Shown here in pieces: positions 5,935-6,780 of a DNA stretch of 6,780 nt. The notes under the pieces are model-generated. The model worked only from the letters and a program-made list of their open reading frames with translations, had not been told where the DNA came from and did not search any database. The stretch comes from Planctomycetes bacterium UBA1135. Its GTDB lineage: Bacteria > Planctomycetota > UBA1135. The position numbers and the translations under genes were made by a program. Each line of letters opens with the position of its first letter. Position 1 is the stretch's first letter. Location: contig DCAK01000116.1 in assembly GCA_002311925.1 (NCBI GenBank), forward strand, positions 21,502-28,281, given 5' to 3'.

Positions 5935-6780
5935 CTAGAAGGTCTCCACCGGTCGCAAGGGGTCGGGACCGTCCAAATCGGCAAGCCACTCGCAGATTCC
6001 CACCGCATCCTTGTCCGCGGGGGTGGAAAAGGCCAGGATTGCGGCCTTCCGCCCCGGTTCCAAGGTCCCCCGGGCCACCAAACCCAGGGAAGCTGCCCCC
6101 CCCGCCGTCAGGGCATGCCAAAGGGCTTGCGGGGAAGCATGGGCCAGGGCCCTGCGTGCGAGCCTCAATTCAAGGAGAGGGTCCAATCTGTGATTGGAAG
6201 CTCGGGAATCACAGCCCAGGCAATCGGGAAGAATTCCTGCCTCCTCGAAGGAAGGCGTCGGTCGCTCGAAATAGGAGTGGGTTCCGGGACACCAGCAAAT
6301 GGCGACCCCTACCCGCCGAAGCGTTCCGAGCTCCTGAGCATCCAAATCTCCGCAGTGGACCGCCATCACCCCGGGCCGAGCGCCTCCCATGGCCTTCAGC
6401 CAATCCACGGGAGACTCCCACCGCTCCCGGGGGAAGGGACGCCCGCGGCTATCCATGAGCTCGGCCAAGGGTCCGTCCTGGCTGGACAGGAAACGCCGTT
6501 CTTCGGGATGCTCTCCAAGGTGGACCGAAACGCGGCGAGATGGATCCCCGAAGGCCCGGCGGGCATTCGCCTCGCTCACAAGGAAAGGCGAATGAAGGGC
6601 TGAACACGGAGAGGGGGTCCATTCCTCCCCGCCCTCGGTTCCTGGAAAGGGAGCTTCACGGAAGACAAGGACTTCAGGCTGGGAGGAAAGAAGGCGCTTG
6701 CCCTCCCCCATGTGAATGGCCACCAGGCCGCAGCCTGCATCCTTCAATTCGGCCAGGGTCCGGTCGGCGCTTTTCTCGGT
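5935..6780 (-). CDS. Amidohydrolase superfamily protein, deaminase-type (N-terminus beyond right edge)
   Basis: The frame is open from the right window edge to a TAG at 5937-5935, giving the C-terminal 281 residues. The N-terminal H-x-H metal motif is therefore outside the window. A TTG at 6747 could serve as a start, but the codons above it continue in frame and read like the family's helix before the second strand, so truncation by the window edge is the better reading. Numbering from the first visible residue, the family motifs are ALHSPFLVS (61-69, the usual PHAPYTVS), SVHLGEHPEE (85-94) with His87 and catalytic Glu90, MAVHCGD with His142, CWCPGTHSYF (162-171), LGCDSRASN (188-196) with metal ligand Asp191, and the closing RGTLEPGRKAAILAF, where the chain returns to the beta-sandwich. 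The class is COG0402 (chlorohydrolase, S-adenosylhomocysteine or aminodeoxyfutalosine deaminase). GPLAELM (103-109) and SPVDWL (123-128) recall MqnX-type aminofutalosine deaminases, but this is not enough to name it. It probably shares a transcript with the NrnA-like gene. Confidence 0.87.
   Translation of the reverse strand, partial: TEKSADRTLAELKDAGCGLVAIHMGEGKRLLSSQPEVLVFREAPFPGTEGGEEWTPSPCSALHSPFLVSEANARRAFGDPSRRVSVHLGEHPEERRFLSSQDGPLAELMDSRGRPFPRERWESPVDWLKAMGGARPGVMAVHCGDLDAQELGTLRRVGVAICWCPGTHSYFERPTPSFEEAGILPDCLGCDSRASNHRLDPLLELRLARRALAHASPQALWHALTAGGAASLGLVARGTLEPGRKAAILAFSTPADKDAVGICEWLADLDGPDPLRPVETF
5944..5950 (-). promoter_or_regulatory. Probable ribosome binding site for the NrnA-like gene
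   Basis: The minus strand reads GGTGGAG, ending ten bases before the ATG at 5933. The spacing is slightly long but usable. It would lie 22 bases from the alternative ATG at 5921, so it favours the longer start. It is located within the last codons of the amidohydrolase gene. Confidence 0.4.

Noticed and set aside
4926..6008. A longer 360-residue version of the NrnA-like protein
   Set aside because: The extra 25 residues overlap the C-terminus of the amidohydrolase gene and do not resemble the family. ATG 5933 has the better context.
5532..6458. A 308-codon plus-strand frame across the phosphoesterase/amidohydrolase junction
   Set aside because: It spans two genes with clear catalytic motifs on the other strand, and its own translation is Arg-, Pro- and Gly-rich without domains.

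Overview
This GC-rich window is densely packed bacterial chromosome with six protein genes: four complete and two cut by the window edges. No RNA gene, mobile element, CRISPR array or long repeat was recognised. The one gene-free stretch is about 75 bases (3931-4005). A lipoprotein with a perfect lipobox, a DASS-type transporter and a monofunctional proline dehydrogenase suggest a Gram-negative, high-GC lineage. Acidobacteriota or a similar phylum is a guess from the style of the proteins; nothing here fixes the taxonomy.

Layout, left to right. Positions 1-3930 are on the minus strand and form a tightly coupled three-gene operon, read from right to left: an SLC13/DASS-family anion transporter (3930-2416), a lipoprotein of the sulfatase/alkaline phosphatase superfamily (2416-1055), and a polytopic membrane protein that resembles GT-C glycosyltransferases (1058 to beyond the left edge). 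The junctions are TGATG (1-base overlap) and GTGA (4-base overlap). Positions 4006-4929 on the plus strand hold a 307-residue proline dehydrogenase, divergent from the transporter. Positions 4926-6780 on the minus strand hold an amidohydrolase of the deaminase type (N-terminus beyond the right edge), followed one base after its stop codon by a DHH/DHHA1 phosphoesterase of the NrnA type. The phosphoesterase and the proline dehydrogenase converge, and their stop codons share one CTAG.

How the genes may work together. The transporter, lipoprotein and membrane protein are probably co-translated. The lipoprotein has Thr where sulfatases carry the Cys or Ser that becomes formylglycine, so a phospho-group transferase or phosphoesterase acting on the envelope is at least as likely as a sulfatase. 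With a GT-C-like partner, an envelope-modification role is a reasonable inference, though the transporter's substrate is unknown. Proline dehydrogenase feeds proline carbon into glutamate through P5C; its partner P5C dehydrogenase is not in the window. The amidohydrolase and NrnA-like genes look like nucleotide or nucleoside housekeeping. Apart from the unusual catalytic residues and the tight junctions, this is an ordinary metabolic and envelope region, and no clearly new system was found.
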